Source of the DNA: Deltaproteobacteria bacterium
Lineage (GTDB): Bacteria > UBA10199 > JACPAL01
Length of the DNA stretch: 64,000 nucleotides
NCBI GenBank assembly: GCA_016180855.1
Contig: JACPAL010000015.1
Coordinates: forward strand, 62,001-126,000
Direction: 5' to 3'
The first letter of the stretch is position 1; the number at the start of each line of letters is the position of its first letter. Of this stretch, positions 16,455-25,795 are shown piece by piece. Below the pieces are notes generated by a model. That model saw nothing but the letters and a program-made list of their open reading frames with translations. It was not told where the DNA came from and searched no databases. The position numbers and the translations under genes are program-made.

Positions 16455-17581
16455 TGAAAATCCTTGTTACAGGCGGCGTCGGTTTTATCGGCTCTTTTCT
16501 TGCGGATGAATTGATTGAAAAAGGGCACGAGGTGGTTCTTTACGACAACCTTGATCCGCAAGTGCATCTCAACGGGAAGATCCCATCCTATTATAATCCA
16601 AAGGCCAAGTTCATCTGTGGTGATGTGAGGGATTATGAGAAGTTTCGTGATGTCCTCCTGGATGGCGTGCAGGTCGTCTTTCACTTTGCAGCCGCAGTTG
16701 GCATTACTCAGTCTCAATACAGGATCAAGCATTACTGTGACGTTAATCAAGGTGGTACCACCAACCTTTTGGACATTCTGGCCAACCATAAACATCGAGT
16801 TTGCAAGATTATTGTCGCTGCCTCCATGAGTAGCTATGGCGAGGGTGTCTGTCGGTGCGAAAGAGATGGCGAAGTCCGTCCGCCTGTTCGAAGTCCAGAG
16901 CAGATGGAGAGAGGTGACTGGAATCTTTACTGCCTGCTATGTCATTCCAGAGTCGAAACAATTCCAACGAGAGAAGATGCCGCTTTAAATTGCAATTCAA
17001 TCTATTCCATTAACAAAATGAATCAGGAACAGTCAGTCCTCAATTTCGGCCGAACTTATGATCTTCCGGCCATTGCCCTTCGTTTTTTCAATGTCTATGG
17101 ACCACGGCAGTCCTTATCGAATCCCTATACGGGAGTCAGTGCCATCTTCATGAGCAGGATCAAAAACAACAAGTCTCCAATCCTTTACGAAGATGGCCTC
17201 CAGACAAGGGATTTTGTCTCCGTCCACGACGTGGTCAAAGCGAACATTCTGGCTCTTGAAAAAGACGAGGGTAATTACCACGTCTTTAATGTCGGCTCCG
17301 GCATGCCGACAACTATTCGTAGCGTCGCCGAGAAATTGGCTGAGGCTCTGGGAGTAGATATTTCCCCTGTGGTTTCCGATAAATTCCGTAAGGGTGATGT
17401 GAGACATTGTTGTGCTGATATGACCAAAGCGAAAAACCTTCTTGGATTTTATCCCTCTGTCTCATTTGATGATGGGCTGAAGGAGTTAGTGGAGTGGTCG
17501 AAGGGTGAGATTGCCGCCGACCTTTTTCATGAGGCGGAGCGGGAAATGGTAGAAAGAGGGCTGGCAGGTCATGAAGAATAG
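16454..17581 (+). CDS. NAD-dependent epimerase with a cysteine-rich insertion (dTDP-L-rhamnose 4-epimerase-like)
   Basis: 375 residues. TGGVGFIGS is the cofactor motif; YNLDPQVH-like opening (YDNLDPQVHLNG), ASMSSYGEG and a Y-x3-K site in SIYSINKMNQ follow. Between residues about 133 and 180 there is an insertion with CRC...CLLC, two Cys pairs that could hold zinc. From memory this combination is typical of the WbiB-type dTDP-L-rhamnose 4-epimerase group (making dTDP-6-deoxy-L-talose) in polysaccharide clusters. No rmlABCD genes are in the window, so the donor would come from elsewhere or the substrate differs. Confidence 0.72.
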   Translation: MKILVTGGVGFIGSFLADELIEKGHEVVLYDNLDPQVHLNGKIPSYYNPKAKFICGDVRDYEKFRDVLLDGVQVVFHFAAAVGITQSQYRIKHYCDVNQGGTTNLLDILANHKHRVCKIIVAASMSSYGEGVCRCERDGEVRPPVRSPEQMERGDWNLYCLLCHSRVETIPTREDAALNCNSIYSINKMNQEQSVLNFGRTYDLPAIALRFFNVYGPRQSLSNPYTGVSAIFMSRIKNNKSPILYEDGLQTRDFVSVHDVVKANILALEKDEGNYHVFNVGSGMPTTIRSVAEKLAEALGVDISPVVSDKFRKGDVRHCCADMTKAKNLLGFYPSVSFDDGLKELVEWSKGEIAADLFHEAEREMVERGLAGHEE

Positions 17582-18740
17582 ACGGAGGATTGTGCTTGTG
17601 AGCCCGGATTACCCCCCTCCCTTGTCTGCGGGGTCAGCGGTTTATTTTTACAATTTGGTAGAAAACGCTACTGAACCAATGGATATTTTGACGGCCCCAT
17701 TGCCTGCCGGAATGCAGGATGTATCCAGCAGAAGACATGGGGTCATTCATAGTCGATTCCTGGTTCGGGGTAATGATGCGACATCGATTCGTCTCTTTCT
17801 TATGTACCTCTACCTTTTTTTCTGGACCTTAAAGATTGGCGTTTGGCGAAGGTATGAGCTTGTCGTTTTTTTTACCAGCGTCATAGGTAATGGATTCTTC
17901 TCCGTGCTGTTCCGATTATTGCGTGTCAGGATTATTAGCTTTATCTTGGCAGAAGAAATTCCAATGGCAAGGAAAGCTCCAGGTTTGAAAGGGATGTTAA
18001 AGCGTCTTTGTATTAAGGGATACTCCTGGGCGAACGCCTTTATCAGTAATTGCGACTTTGCGACTGCAATCCTGATCAGAATGGGAATTGATTCGAATCG
18101 AATCTGCATGATTCCAAGTCCAGTCGCTCACAAAAAAATTTGCTCGGATTTCACCAAACGTCATCTGCGAAGGAATGGGTGCTATGAAATCCTCACGGTG
18201 GCGAGATTGGCGAAACATAAGGGAGTTCATCTCATCATCGATGCTCTAGATATTCTGAGAAAAGATATTCCTGATATCCATCTTACGGTTGTCGGTGATG
18301 GCACTGAGAAGTGCTCGTTAATGGACCAGGTATCCAGTAAGGGTTTGGAGAGGCATGTCACCTTCACAGGGGCGATATTCGACGATGAAAAGATTTCTCT
18401 CCTCTACAACTCCTGCGACCTGTTTGTGCTGGCAAACATCATGCTTAAGAATGGCAATTGCGACGGGACTCCCAATGTTCTCATCGAGGCAAGCGCCCAT
18501 GGCAAGCCGGTCATTGCGGGGATCGAAGGGGGAACCTCTTCCGCCGTTGTCGATGGAGTCACAGGCTATCTGCTGGATCCCCGTGATATCAGCCTCTTGA
18601 GCAAAGTAATGAAGAATCTTCTTCTTGACAGGGAATTGGCGGCGCGCTTGGGGACAAACGGCCGAAGAAAAGTTGAAGAGGAGCATAATCCTGTGAAGGC
18701 AGGTCTCCGGTTTTCTACGTTTCTTCGGCAAGTTGCATGA
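17571..18740 (+). CDS. Glycosyltransferase family 4 protein
   Basis: 389 residues, overlapping the epimerase gene by 11 bases. N-terminal VLVSPDYPPPLSAGSAVYFYNL is the acceptor-side loop of GT4 enzymes; the C-terminal GT-B half has the strand LTVARLAKHKGVHLIIDAL, VVGDGTE, FVLANI and the E-x7-E motif IEASAHGKPVIAG. It transfers an activated sugar to the growing lipid-linked oligosaccharide at the cytoplasmic face. It is clearly related to the protein at 24593-25795 (same SPD-x-PP opening and order of motifs), so the two may build similar linkages. Confidence 0.85.
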   Translation: MKNRRRIVLVSPDYPPPLSAGSAVYFYNLVENATEPMDILTAPLPAGMQDVSSRRHGVIHSRFLVRGNDATSIRLFLMYLYLFFWTLKIGVWRRYELVVFFTSVIGNGFFSVLFRLLRVRIISFILAEEIPMARKAPGLKGMLKRLCIKGYSWANAFISNCDFATAILIRMGIDSNRICMIPSPVAHKKICSDFTKRHLRRNGCYEILTVARLAKHKGVHLIIDALDILRKDIPDIHLTVVGDGTEKCSLMDQVSSKGLERHVTFTGAIFDDEKISLLYNSCDLFVLANIMLKNGNCDGTPNVLIEASAHGKPVIAGIEGGTSSAVVDGVTGYLLDPRDISLLSKVMKNLLLDRELAARLGTNGRRKVEEEHNPVKAGLRFSTFLRQVA

Positions 18741-19570
18741 ATCCTTCTGTTTGCATTGTTGGTAACTCTGTCTCGCTTTTGGTGTCTCCGCCTCGCATGA
18801 CACCAGATGAAAAAACTTATGGGGAGAATTTAAGAGATCGTGGTTTTTCCATTATTCATGCGGGCAAGCAAGGGGCAATGGTGAGTGATGTTTATCGGTA
18901 TCTTGAAGACGAGGCGATAAGGCATTTCCCAGATTATGTCATTCTTCATTTCGGAATTGTGGAGTCTTCATGCCGCGCCCAGCCTCGATGGCTTCAGGGT
19001 TTCTTATCGTTAAATGACTGGCAAAACAATATTACCGGTCAAGAATTCAATTCGGGGTGTGCAAGATTGTTCAAAGCGGCGCTACGCAAGGCTTATCGTC
19101 AATTGGTAGAAAACTTTTTGTATACGGCAGGACTTTCGTGGAGATGGCTGTCTCCCAAGGATTTCCGAAGTATCTATCTGGATGTGATCCAGAGGCTTCT
19201 CCGTCAAACTTCGGTCAGAAAGATACAGTTGATCGGTATTACTCCGGTTACAGAAGGACTTGAACGGCGTCTTCCTGGCACTCGAGCGAGCACCAAGGTC
19301 TATAATGCCATTATGGAAGAAATCAGCCGTAAGATCCCCAATACCCTCTATATAGATGTCGATACCCCCGAGTTTTCTTCGCACACCATCGACGGCATCC
19401 ATTTCACGCCAGCAGGGCATAAACTGCTTGCAGACAAAATCGAAATAAATCTTGCCGGTGATCGGACATCTTACTCCGCCTGGAGCGAAATCAAGCCCTT
19501 TCCATTGGGAGACAAGCTGAAGAAATGGACAAAACAAGCAAAACAGCGAAACGGAATTCATAGAGACTAA
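18737..19570 (+). CDS. SGNH/GDSL-type hydrolase or O-acyl-transfer protein
   Basis: 277 residues, overlapping the GT4 gene by ATGA. Block I is IVGNSVS (residues 6-12) with the candidate nucleophile Ser, LHFGIVESS occupies the block III position, and DGIHFTPAGH near the C-terminus carries the catalytic Asp-x-x-His (DGIH). There is no signal peptide or membrane segment, so it acts in the cytoplasm. SGNH proteins in such clusters remove or add acyl groups on sugars. Less similar to the membrane-anchored SGNH pair at 49271 and 52132. Confidence 0.65.
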   Translation: MNPSVCIVGNSVSLLVSPPRMTPDEKTYGENLRDRGFSIIHAGKQGAMVSDVYRYLEDEAIRHFPDYVILHFGIVESSCRAQPRWLQGFLSLNDWQNNITGQEFNSGCARLFKAALRKAYRQLVENFLYTAGLSWRWLSPKDFRSIYLDVIQRLLRQTSVRKIQLIGITPVTEGLERRLPGTRASTKVYNAIMEEISRKIPNTLYIDVDTPEFSSHTIDGIHFTPAGHKLLADKIEINLAGDRTSYSAWSEIKPFPLGDKLKKWTKQAKQRNGIHRD

Positions 19571-19573
19571 GAT

Positions 19574-20755
19574 ATGCCACTGAAAGTAGTCGTCATTCTT
19601 GGAACGCGCCCCGAAGTTATCAAGATGGCCCCCATTGTGTTACGCCTCAAAGAAGATCGTAAATATTTTGAGACACAGGTCTGTGCAACTGCTCAGCACC
19701 GAGAGATGCTCGACCAGGTCCTCCATTTTTTCGGAATCCGGCCTGATATCGATCTGAACCTGATGAAACCTGATCAGACTCTAGCCTCCCTCACGGAAGA
19801 TGTGATGCGGGAGCTGACAAATGTGATGGTAAAGATTAAGCCGGATCTTGTTCTCGTTCAAGGGGACACAACGACGACGTTTGTCGGAGCTCTAACATCC
19901 TTCTACCAAAAAATTCCTGTCGGACATATCGAAGCTGGTCTTAGGACCGACCATCTGTCTGCTCCCTTCCCTGAGGAAGCTTATCGAAGATTAGTGAGCG
20001 TTCTAACGACACTTCATTTTGCACCGACGGAGAGGGCGGCTCAGGCCCTACTTCGTGAGGGAGTTTCGAGGGCTTCAATTCATGTAACTGGAAATACCGG
20101 TGTTGATGCCCTCCTCGAGGGACTTCATCGGATTGAATCTGATCCCCCGTTCTTTGATAGACTTCAAAAGTGGTTTCACAATTATGTCGACCCCTCAGGT
20201 TTCCTCAAACATTCTGGACGACTTGTTGTCATCACTGGGCATCGCCGTGAAAATTTTGGCGAGGGATTCAAATCGATTTGCGCGGCCATCCGTACCCTTT
20301 CACGGGAGTTTGCTAGGGATTACTTTGTTTATCCAGTTCACTTAAACCCTAATGTCAAGGGGCCAGTCTATCAATACTTGAGAGAGATTCCCAACGTTCG
20401 CTTGATTGAACCGGTTGACTATCCTCAAATGTTGTATCTTATGCAAAAGAGCTGTTTGATCTTGACTGACTCCGGTGGAATTCAAGAGGAGGCACCTACC
20501 TTGAAGATTCCAGTACTCATCATGAGGGAAAAGACCGAACGGCCGGAGGGAATCGAATGGGGCTGCACTCATCTGGTTGGAACCTCCGAAGAAGTTATCG
20601 TGAAGAAGGCGGCTGCTTTTCTCACCTCTCAGGAAATTTTCCGGAGAAACTCATCAGGTAACCCCTATGGTGATGGTAAGGCGGCAGACCGGGTTAAGCA
20701 GGCAATTCTATTTTGGGCAGGTATCACACACCAGCGTCCGGCTGAATTTCTTTGA
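19574..20755 (+). CDS. wecB: UDP-N-acetylglucosamine 2-epimerase (non-hydrolysing)
   Basis: 393 residues, standard length. VVILGTRPEVIKMAPIV is the family start; GDTTTTFVGAL, HIEAGLRTDHLSAPFPEEAYRRLVS (with catalytic acidic residues), TGNTGVDAL, TGHRRENFGEG, HLNPNV and LTDSGGIQEEAP follow in the right order. It converts UDP-GlcNAc to UDP-ManNAc, feeding ManNAc, ManNAcA or derived sugars into the polymer. The TGGIQEE-type motif reads DSGGIQEEA as in active enzymes. Confidence 0.92.
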   Translation: MPLKVVVILGTRPEVIKMAPIVLRLKEDRKYFETQVCATAQHREMLDQVLHFFGIRPDIDLNLMKPDQTLASLTEDVMRELTNVMVKIKPDLVLVQGDTTTTFVGALTSFYQKIPVGHIEAGLRTDHLSAPFPEEAYRRLVSVLTTLHFAPTERAAQALLREGVSRASIHVTGNTGVDALLEGLHRIESDPPFFDRLQKWFHNYVDPSGFLKHSGRLVVITGHRRENFGEGFKSICAAIRTLSREFARDYFVYPVHLNPNVKGPVYQYLREIPNVRLIEPVDYPQMLYLMQKSCLILTDSGGIQEEAPTLKIPVLIMREKTERPEGIEWGCTHLVGTSEEVIVKKAAAFLTSQEIFRRNSSGNPYGDGKAADRVKQAILFWAGITHQRPAEFL

Positions 20756-20851
20756 GATCTGCCCTCGGGTAACGGTTCTCGATTCAGGCTGGAAGGATCC
20801 GATCTCGTTGGGGAAATGGTTTGTCTGTGACAAGAGGAGGCCAGAACCAAA

Positions 20852-22114
20852 TTGACAAGCGCGCAATGGAGAAAATTAATTGCTACTGTCTATAGTTTCC
20901 TCATCAAGAGAAAATTCTGTTCGTTCGGAAGGCTGTCGCGCATTGAGTTCCCCTCGGCAATGAATTTTCCCTCTTCAATGATGATTGGAGACCGCGTGTT
21001 GGTTCGGGAGCATGCTTATTTTAATTGTGCTCCGAGCGGGAAGGGACCGACCCTCGTCATCGGCAACGGCAGCTATATAGGACGTTTCTCTCATTTTAAT
21101 GCCTATGAATCGGTGATCCTTGAAGAGGATGTGCTCATTTCAGACCGTGTTTTTATTTCCGATGCGCATCACAATTATAGCGATCCTGAGAAACCCATCA
21201 TTCGCCAAGGGCTTACACGGGCACAACCTGTTCGCCTTAAGCAGGGTTGCTGGATCGGTGTGGGGGCTGTCATTATGCCCGGAGTTACCATAGGTCAAAA
21301 TGCTATTGTGGCTGCCAACGCTGTAGTCACAAGAGACCTTCCGAAGAAGAGGTCATGGGGCTTGGTGCCTCATCAGTCCGACATGACCTACACGGAAGAG
21401 AACAACCAGCTCCTTGATCCTCCCTTGGCGGGTGTATCGACGATTGCACCGGACTGTTGCAGTGCTGCAACGGTCCGGGGTGTTCTTCAGGTGATCGACT
21501 CCCTCTCCGAGGAGCGGTTTTTGAGCTATGTCAAAAACTACTACCGGAAAGGTCTGGAGAAGTTCGGGGACAAATGGGTTTATGCTGATATTAACACCGT
21601 TCTTTACGGGATCTGCAAAAACATCCGGATACAATCCTACCTGGAAATCGGTGTTCGCAGGGGCCGTAGCATGGCGATTGTTGCTTCGCTCCGGCCTGAA
21701 TGTCGGATCGCCGGCTTTGATCTCTGGCTTCCAAATTATTGGGATCAGGAAAGCCCCGGAAAAGAGTTCGTCCAGAAAGAACTTAAAAAAGTTGGTTACC
21801 GTGGCGAATTGGTATTCATGGACGGAAATTCTAGAAAGACGGTTCCCGAATATTTTAAGAAGAATCCGGAAGCTTACTTCGATCTCATTACAGTGGATGG
21901 TGATCATTCCGTGGGTGGAGCCAGAGTCGATATTCGTAATGTGATCCCTCGCCTCAAAATTGGTGGGGTTCTAGTCTTTGATGATATTACGAACCCATGG
22001 CATCCTTATCTAAGTCGAGTTTGGGACAAAATGGTGGTTTGCAACCCAAGGTTTGCTGCCTACTCCTTTAAGGAGTTGGGACTTGGTGTTGGTTTCGCCG
22101 TTCGGAGGTATTAA
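20852..22114 (+). CDS. Chimera: left-handed beta-helix acyltransferase fused to a class I methyltransferase
   Basis: 420 residues. TTG 20852 is the only start between the in-frame stop at 20828 and the domain, and AAGAGGAGG lies upstream. Residues about 15-165 are a hexapeptide-repeat acyltransferase (IGDRVLVREHAYFN, SDAHHNY with the usual catalytic His region, GCWIGVGAVIMPGVTIGQNAIV). From about residue 205 a separate methyltransferase begins, with YLEIGVRRGRS as the SAM loop (about 262) and TVDGDHSVGGARVD (about 347). The acyltransferase part ends at a 100-bp segment (21244-21343) perfectly repeated in the next gene, and no typical GVPA tail follows. The fusion may therefore be a recombination product rather than an evolved bifunctional enzyme. 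Confidence 0.7.
   Translation: MTSAQWRKLIATVYSFLIKRKFCSFGRLSRIEFPSAMNFPSSMMIGDRVLVREHAYFNCAPSGKGPTLVIGNGSYIGRFSHFNAYESVILEEDVLISDRVFISDAHHNYSDPEKPIIRQGLTRAQPVRLKQGCWIGVGAVIMPGVTIGQNAIVAANAVVTRDLPKKRSWGLVPHQSDMTYTEENNQLLDPPLAGVSTIAPDCCSAATVRGVLQVIDSLSEERFLSYVKNYYRKGLEKFGDKWVYADINTVLYGICKNIRIQSYLEIGVRRGRSMAIVASLRPECRIAGFDLWLPNYWDQESPGKEFVQKELKKVGYRGELVFMDGNSRKTVPEYFKKNPEAYFDLITVDGDHSVGGARVDIRNVIPRLKIGGVLVFDDITNPWHPYLSRVWDKMVVCNPRFAAYSFKELGLGVGFAVRRY
21244..21343 (+). repeat. 100-bp perfect direct repeat, copy 1
   Basis: Identical over 100 bases to 22507-22606. It encodes the GCWIGVGAVIMPGVTIGQ...TRDLP turn of the beta-helix in the chimeric acyltransferase. Sequence on both sides of the repeat is clearly diverged, so the identity is much higher than in the rest of the two homologous domains. 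That points to recent gene conversion, recombination, or an assembly join. Confidence 0.9.
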
Positions 22115-22123
22115 ATCGCTTTA

Positions 22124-22717
22124 ATGCTACTCAAGATAATTCATAGGCTTTATAGCTGGTGGTTGAAACTGTGGTTGGGACGCTTCGGGAGAAAATCAAC
22201 CATTAATTTCCCGGCGACCATCGATTTTCCAAAGGTGGTTCACATTGGGAATAAAGTGTGGATTCGGGAGCATGCTTGGTTGAACTGTGACGGGCGCTTT
22301 AACAATTCTCCCAGACTGATGGTCGGTGACGGCAGTTATATTGGGAGATTCGTTCATATCAATGCCTATGATTCTGTAGTCTTGGAGGAGTCAGTTCTGG
22401 TTTCGGACCGCGTTTATATTACAGACGTCCATCATCGCTACCATGAGTCACAGACTCCTATCATGGAGCAGGGGGTTATGAAACCCCGGCCAGTAAGGCT
22501 CAAAAGGGGTTGCTGGATCGGTGTGGGGGCTGTCATTATGCCCGGAGTTACCATAGGTCAAAATGCTATTGTGGCTGCCAACGCTGTAGTCACAAGAGAC
22601 CTTCCGCTCGCGGTGTTCCGGCTAGAAATTATGACAAGAAAGCAGGAGACGATTAATGGTTATGAAAAAGGCTATCATCACAGGAATCACAGGGCAGGAC
22701 GGTTCGTACCTCGCTGA
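22124..22717 (+). pseudogene. Left-handed beta-helix acyltransferase with a frameshifted C-terminus
   Basis: The first about 160 residues are a good hexapeptide acyltransferase (IGNKVWIREHAWLNCD, VSDRVYITDVHHRYHES, GCWIGVGAVIMPGVTIGQ). After TRDLP the reading continues as [13 protein letters not shown]..., which matches nothing and runs 62 bases into the next gene. In another frame, starting at 22606, the DNA reads [16 protein letters not shown] and stops with TAA at 22654-22656. That is the expected GVPA-type tail, and its stop would overlap the gmd ATG as TAATG. The frame break falls exactly at the 3' edge of the 100-bp repeat. Confidence 0.8.
22507..22606 (+). repeat. 100-bp perfect direct repeat, copy 2
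   Basis: Identical to 21244-21343. Its right edge (the CCG at 22604-22606) is where the acyltransferase frame is lost, and it is about 50 bases upstream of the gmd start. Confidence 0.9.
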
Positions 22718-23682
22718 GTTGCTACTGGAGAAAGGGTATCGGGTTCATGGGTTGGTTCGAAGAACCTCTACTTTTAATCGGCAACGTCTCAAAAAAATTC
22801 ATCAAGACTATGAGCATCGATTACCGAATTTTTCGATGCATTATGGAGACATGACCGATTCGAGCAGCCTTATTGACTTAGTGAAAAAGGTTGAGCCAGA
22901 CGAGATCTATAATTTGGCGGCACAAAGTCATGTACAGGTTTCCTTCGAGATTCCAGAATATACAGCCCAGTCCGATGCCTTAGGCGTTCTTCGTCTTCTC
23001 GAGGTCATCCGCACCTACTCGCCAAAAAGCCGCTTGTATCAGGCCTCTACCAGCGAATTGTATGGTAACGTTGCCGAAGTTCCTCAGAACGAGAAGACCC
23101 CTTTCCATCCCAGCAGTCCCTATGCGGTTGCCAAGCTTTATGCTTACTGGATTATTCGAAACTACCGCGGGTATTCTTTTTAACCACGAAAGCCCGAGAC
23201 GTGGAGAAACATTCGTGACTCGAAAGATTGTGCATCAGCTCTGTAAAATCAAACAAGGGAAAGCGGATGTTCTTTATTTGGGAAATCTTAATGCAAAGAG
23301 AGACTGGGGTTATGCCCCCGAGTATGTCGATGCGATGTGGTTGATGTTGCAGCAGTCGGTACCTGACGATTACGTGATTGCTACGGGAGAGAGCCATTCC
23401 GTACGTGAGTTTGTCGAGGAGACGGCTCGTTTACTCCAATTTGACATCGTCTGGTCCGGTTCTGGAGTAGAGGAAGTTGGATCTGATCGCTCTTCCGGTA
23501 AGGAATTGGTTAAGATTGATCCTCGGCATTATCGTCCTACCGATGTTGTTCATTTGTGTGGGGATGCTAAAAAGGTCGAGAAATTGATCGGATGGAAGCC
23601 TAAAGTCCACTATAAAGAGTTAGTGAAAATCATGGTTGAATCTGAAATGGCCGCATTGGAATCAGACAGAGAAGATACCTAG
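22656..23682 (+). pseudogene. gmd: GDP-mannose 4,6-dehydratase, broken by a small deletion
   Basis: The frame from ATG 22656 gives 175 residues of unmistakable Gmd: [53 protein letters not shown] and the catalytic [12 protein letters not shown], then ends early at 23181-23183. The rest of Gmd ([19 protein letters not shown] to the C-terminus at 23682) is in another frame starting at about 23170. The Gmd consensus between NYR and GILFNHESP is about nine residues (EAYG-FACN type) that are missing, consistent with a deletion of about 26 bases at 23166-23170. The product would be GDP-4-keto-6-deoxy-D-mannose, used by the reductase-like SDR that follows. As read, no full enzyme is made. Ribosome-binding site AGGAGACG. 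Confidence 0.88.
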
Positions 23683-24593
23683 TGTCAGGAAAAGCAGTTA
23701 TTACCGGAGCTTCGGGTTTCATTGGGAGGTTGTTGTCCAGAAGGTTAGAGGATCGTGGTTACAGGGTCACCCGTGTTATCAGGCCGGGTGGGTCTAAAGT
23801 GTCTGATGCCGCTGTTTATGAAGCGGACATTCGAAGACCTGGAGTGCTCAACACGGTACTCGATGATGGGGTGACGCTCTTTCATATGGCAGCTCAGGCA
23901 GATATTAGGAAATCGGTCGACCGGCCTCGTGCCGATTATGAGGTGAATCTGTCTGGATTTTTTGAGGTTCTGGAATCGACGCGACAATGTCACGCCCGAA
24001 TCGTCTTCCCCTCTACAGGCTCTGTATTTGATAGAACAAGCCCATTGCCTCTTTCAGAGATGTCGAGGATGCGTCCGAACTCCCCTTATGCAGCGGCCAA
24101 ATTAGCGGGTGAGGCCTACTGTTCAGCTTACTGGAGGAGTTACGGTCTGGATACCCGGGTGGCTCGTATCTTTAGCATTTATGGAGAGGGACTGCAGCGA
24201 TTTGCCGTTTATGATCTCACTCGAAAGATCATGCAAAATCCACAGCGTGTAGAACTTAGGGGGGACGGCATGCAGATTCGTGATTATTTACATATTGAGG
24301 ATGTTGTTGAAGGGCTGATTACTATTGCAGAGAACGGTCGGCCCGGGGAGGATTATAACCTGGCCAGTGGAGTGCCGGTTCGGATTGCCGACTTGGCTAC
24401 GGAGATTGGTCACTTGTTGGGGTATTCGGATTTGGCTCTCATGCCGGATGGGGAGATACCACAAGGTGAGAACCCAGCTTGGTATGCCGATATCACTAAG
24501 ATTCGTGATATCGGATTTAAGCCGCGGATTGCCTTGTCGGAAGGACTAAGAAATACAGTGAGATGGATTCAAAAACAATCAGAGGTGGCCTGA
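23682..24593 (+). CDS. NAD(P)-dependent nucleotide-sugar epimerase/reductase (extended SDR)
   Basis: 303 residues from GTG 23682, which overlaps the gmd stop (TAGTG). GASGFIGRLL is the cofactor motif, STGSVFDRT takes the place of the Ser/Thr active-site strand, YAAAK is the Tyr-Lys pair, and FSIYGEG and RDYLHIEDVV are extended-SDR landmarks. Following gmd directly, a role as reductase of GDP-4-keto-6-deoxy-mannose (Rmd-like, giving GDP-D-rhamnose) or a related epimerase/reductase is likely. The branch may be inactive if gmd is really broken. Confidence 0.75.
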   Translation: MSGKAVITGASGFIGRLLSRRLEDRGYRVTRVIRPGGSKVSDAAVYEADIRRPGVLNTVLDDGVTLFHMAAQADIRKSVDRPRADYEVNLSGFFEVLESTRQCHARIVFPSTGSVFDRTSPLPLSEMSRMRPNSPYAAAKLAGEAYCSAYWRSYGLDTRVARIFSIYGEGLQRFAVYDLTRKIMQNPQRVELRGDGMQIRDYLHIEDVVEGLITIAENGRPGEDYNLASGVPVRIADLATEIGHLLGYSDLALMPDGEIPQGENPAWYADITKIRDIGFKPRIALSEGLRNTVRWIQKQSEVA

Positions 24594-25795
24594 TGGTGCA
24601 AAAACGCTTTTTATTGATTAGTCCCGATTTCGCCCCTCCCTTAGTGGGCGGCGGAGTCGTCTGGATCTACAATCTCGTCCAAAATTGTCCTGAAGAGTTT
24701 GATGTGCTGACAGCGAGCCTTCCCAAAAATCAGACGGAAATGATTGGATTAAGACCGCGGTTGATTCGGAAGAACTGGATCGCCACCTCTAACAATCCCC
24801 CCCGCCTCCGGCTAATGGCGTCTTACCTTGGCATGATGGGTTGGCTTATTTTGCAGAGACTGCTCGGTCGTTATGATACCGTTGTCGTTAATATGTGTGT
24901 TTTCGGAAATAGCCTTTTTATCCTCACTGGCAAACTCCTTGGACTCAAAGTGATCGGTGTTGCCTTTGCCGAGGAAATTACCACACCCCTCTACGGAAAA
25001 ATCTGGAAAGACCGTATCCATTATTTCCTGTTGAAGCATATTTATAAGATGGCGACCGGTTTTTTTTCCGTCTGCGATTTTTGCCGTCGTCTTTTGATAG
25101 AAGTGGGTGTCTCTTCATCTGTGATTGATGTGATTCCTCCTTGTATTGATTCCACAAGGATTGTGCGGCAGAAGAAGGAGAGAAGCCCGGGCTACAAAGT
25201 GCTGAGCGTAGGACGTCTCATTGAACGAAAGGGATTTCATGATCTGGTGGGGGCGATGCATCGCTTGAAACCCGACCTCCCCCAGATCCATTTGACCATT
25301 GTGGGTGATGGACTGATGAAGCCGATTCTGGAGCAAGAAATTTCAAGGCTTAATCTCCATGAAAGCGTTCTCCTCGCCGGTAAAGCGGCCGATCAGGAAC
25401 TTGCGGACCTTTACCAACAGAGTGATCTTTTTGTCTTGGCCCACCGGATGCTCGCGAATGGGGACACAGAGGGAGCTCCCACGACCTTTTGCGAGGCGTC
25501 CGCCGCCGGTCTTCCGGTGATTGGGGGAACCGGTGGAGGGGCGGATACGATGATTGAAGAGGGGGTGAACGGCTACATTGTCGATACGGAAAATATTGAG
25601 GAGCTTAGCGACAAGATTCGGTATTTGTTGCTCCATCCGGAGATTGCCCGGGCGATGGGAGAGGCGGGGCGTCGAAAGGTCGAACGGGACCATCTACCGG
25701 CACGGGTCGGAGTGATGTTGTCGGAAACACTGCGGCGGTTGACGGCGGAGAAAACGGTTGTGGAGCAGTCATCGAAAGAGGCCGATGCGGCATGA
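24593..25795 (+). CDS. Glycosyltransferase family 4 protein
   Basis: 400 residues from ATG 24593, which shares one base with the previous stop (TGATG). LISPDFAPPLVGGGVVWIYNL, the linker PCIDSTRI, LSVGRLIERKGFHDLV, VVGDGLM-like IVGDGL, FVLAHRM and the donor-site FCEASAAGLPVIGG (E-x7 motif) identify a GT4 enzyme of GT-B fold. Related to the GT4 at 17571-18740. It probably adds the deoxyhexose made by the preceding genes. The C-terminal tail of about 15 residues is polar and variable. Confidence 0.85.
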   Translation: MVQKRFLLISPDFAPPLVGGGVVWIYNLVQNCPEEFDVLTASLPKNQTEMIGLRPRLIRKNWIATSNNPPRLRLMASYLGMMGWLILQRLLGRYDTVVVNMCVFGNSLFILTGKLLGLKVIGVAFAEEITTPLYGKIWKDRIHYFLLKHIYKMATGFFSVCDFCRRLLIEVGVSSSVIDVIPPCIDSTRIVRQKKERSPGYKVLSVGRLIERKGFHDLVGAMHRLKPDLPQIHLTIVGDGLMKPILEQEISRLNLHESVLLAGKAADQELADLYQQSDLFVLAHRMLANGDTEGAPTTFCEASAAGLPVIGGTGGGADTMIEEGVNGYIVDTENIEELSDKIRYLLLHPEIARAMGEAGRRKVERDHLPARVGVMLSETLRRLTAEKTVVEQSSKEADAA

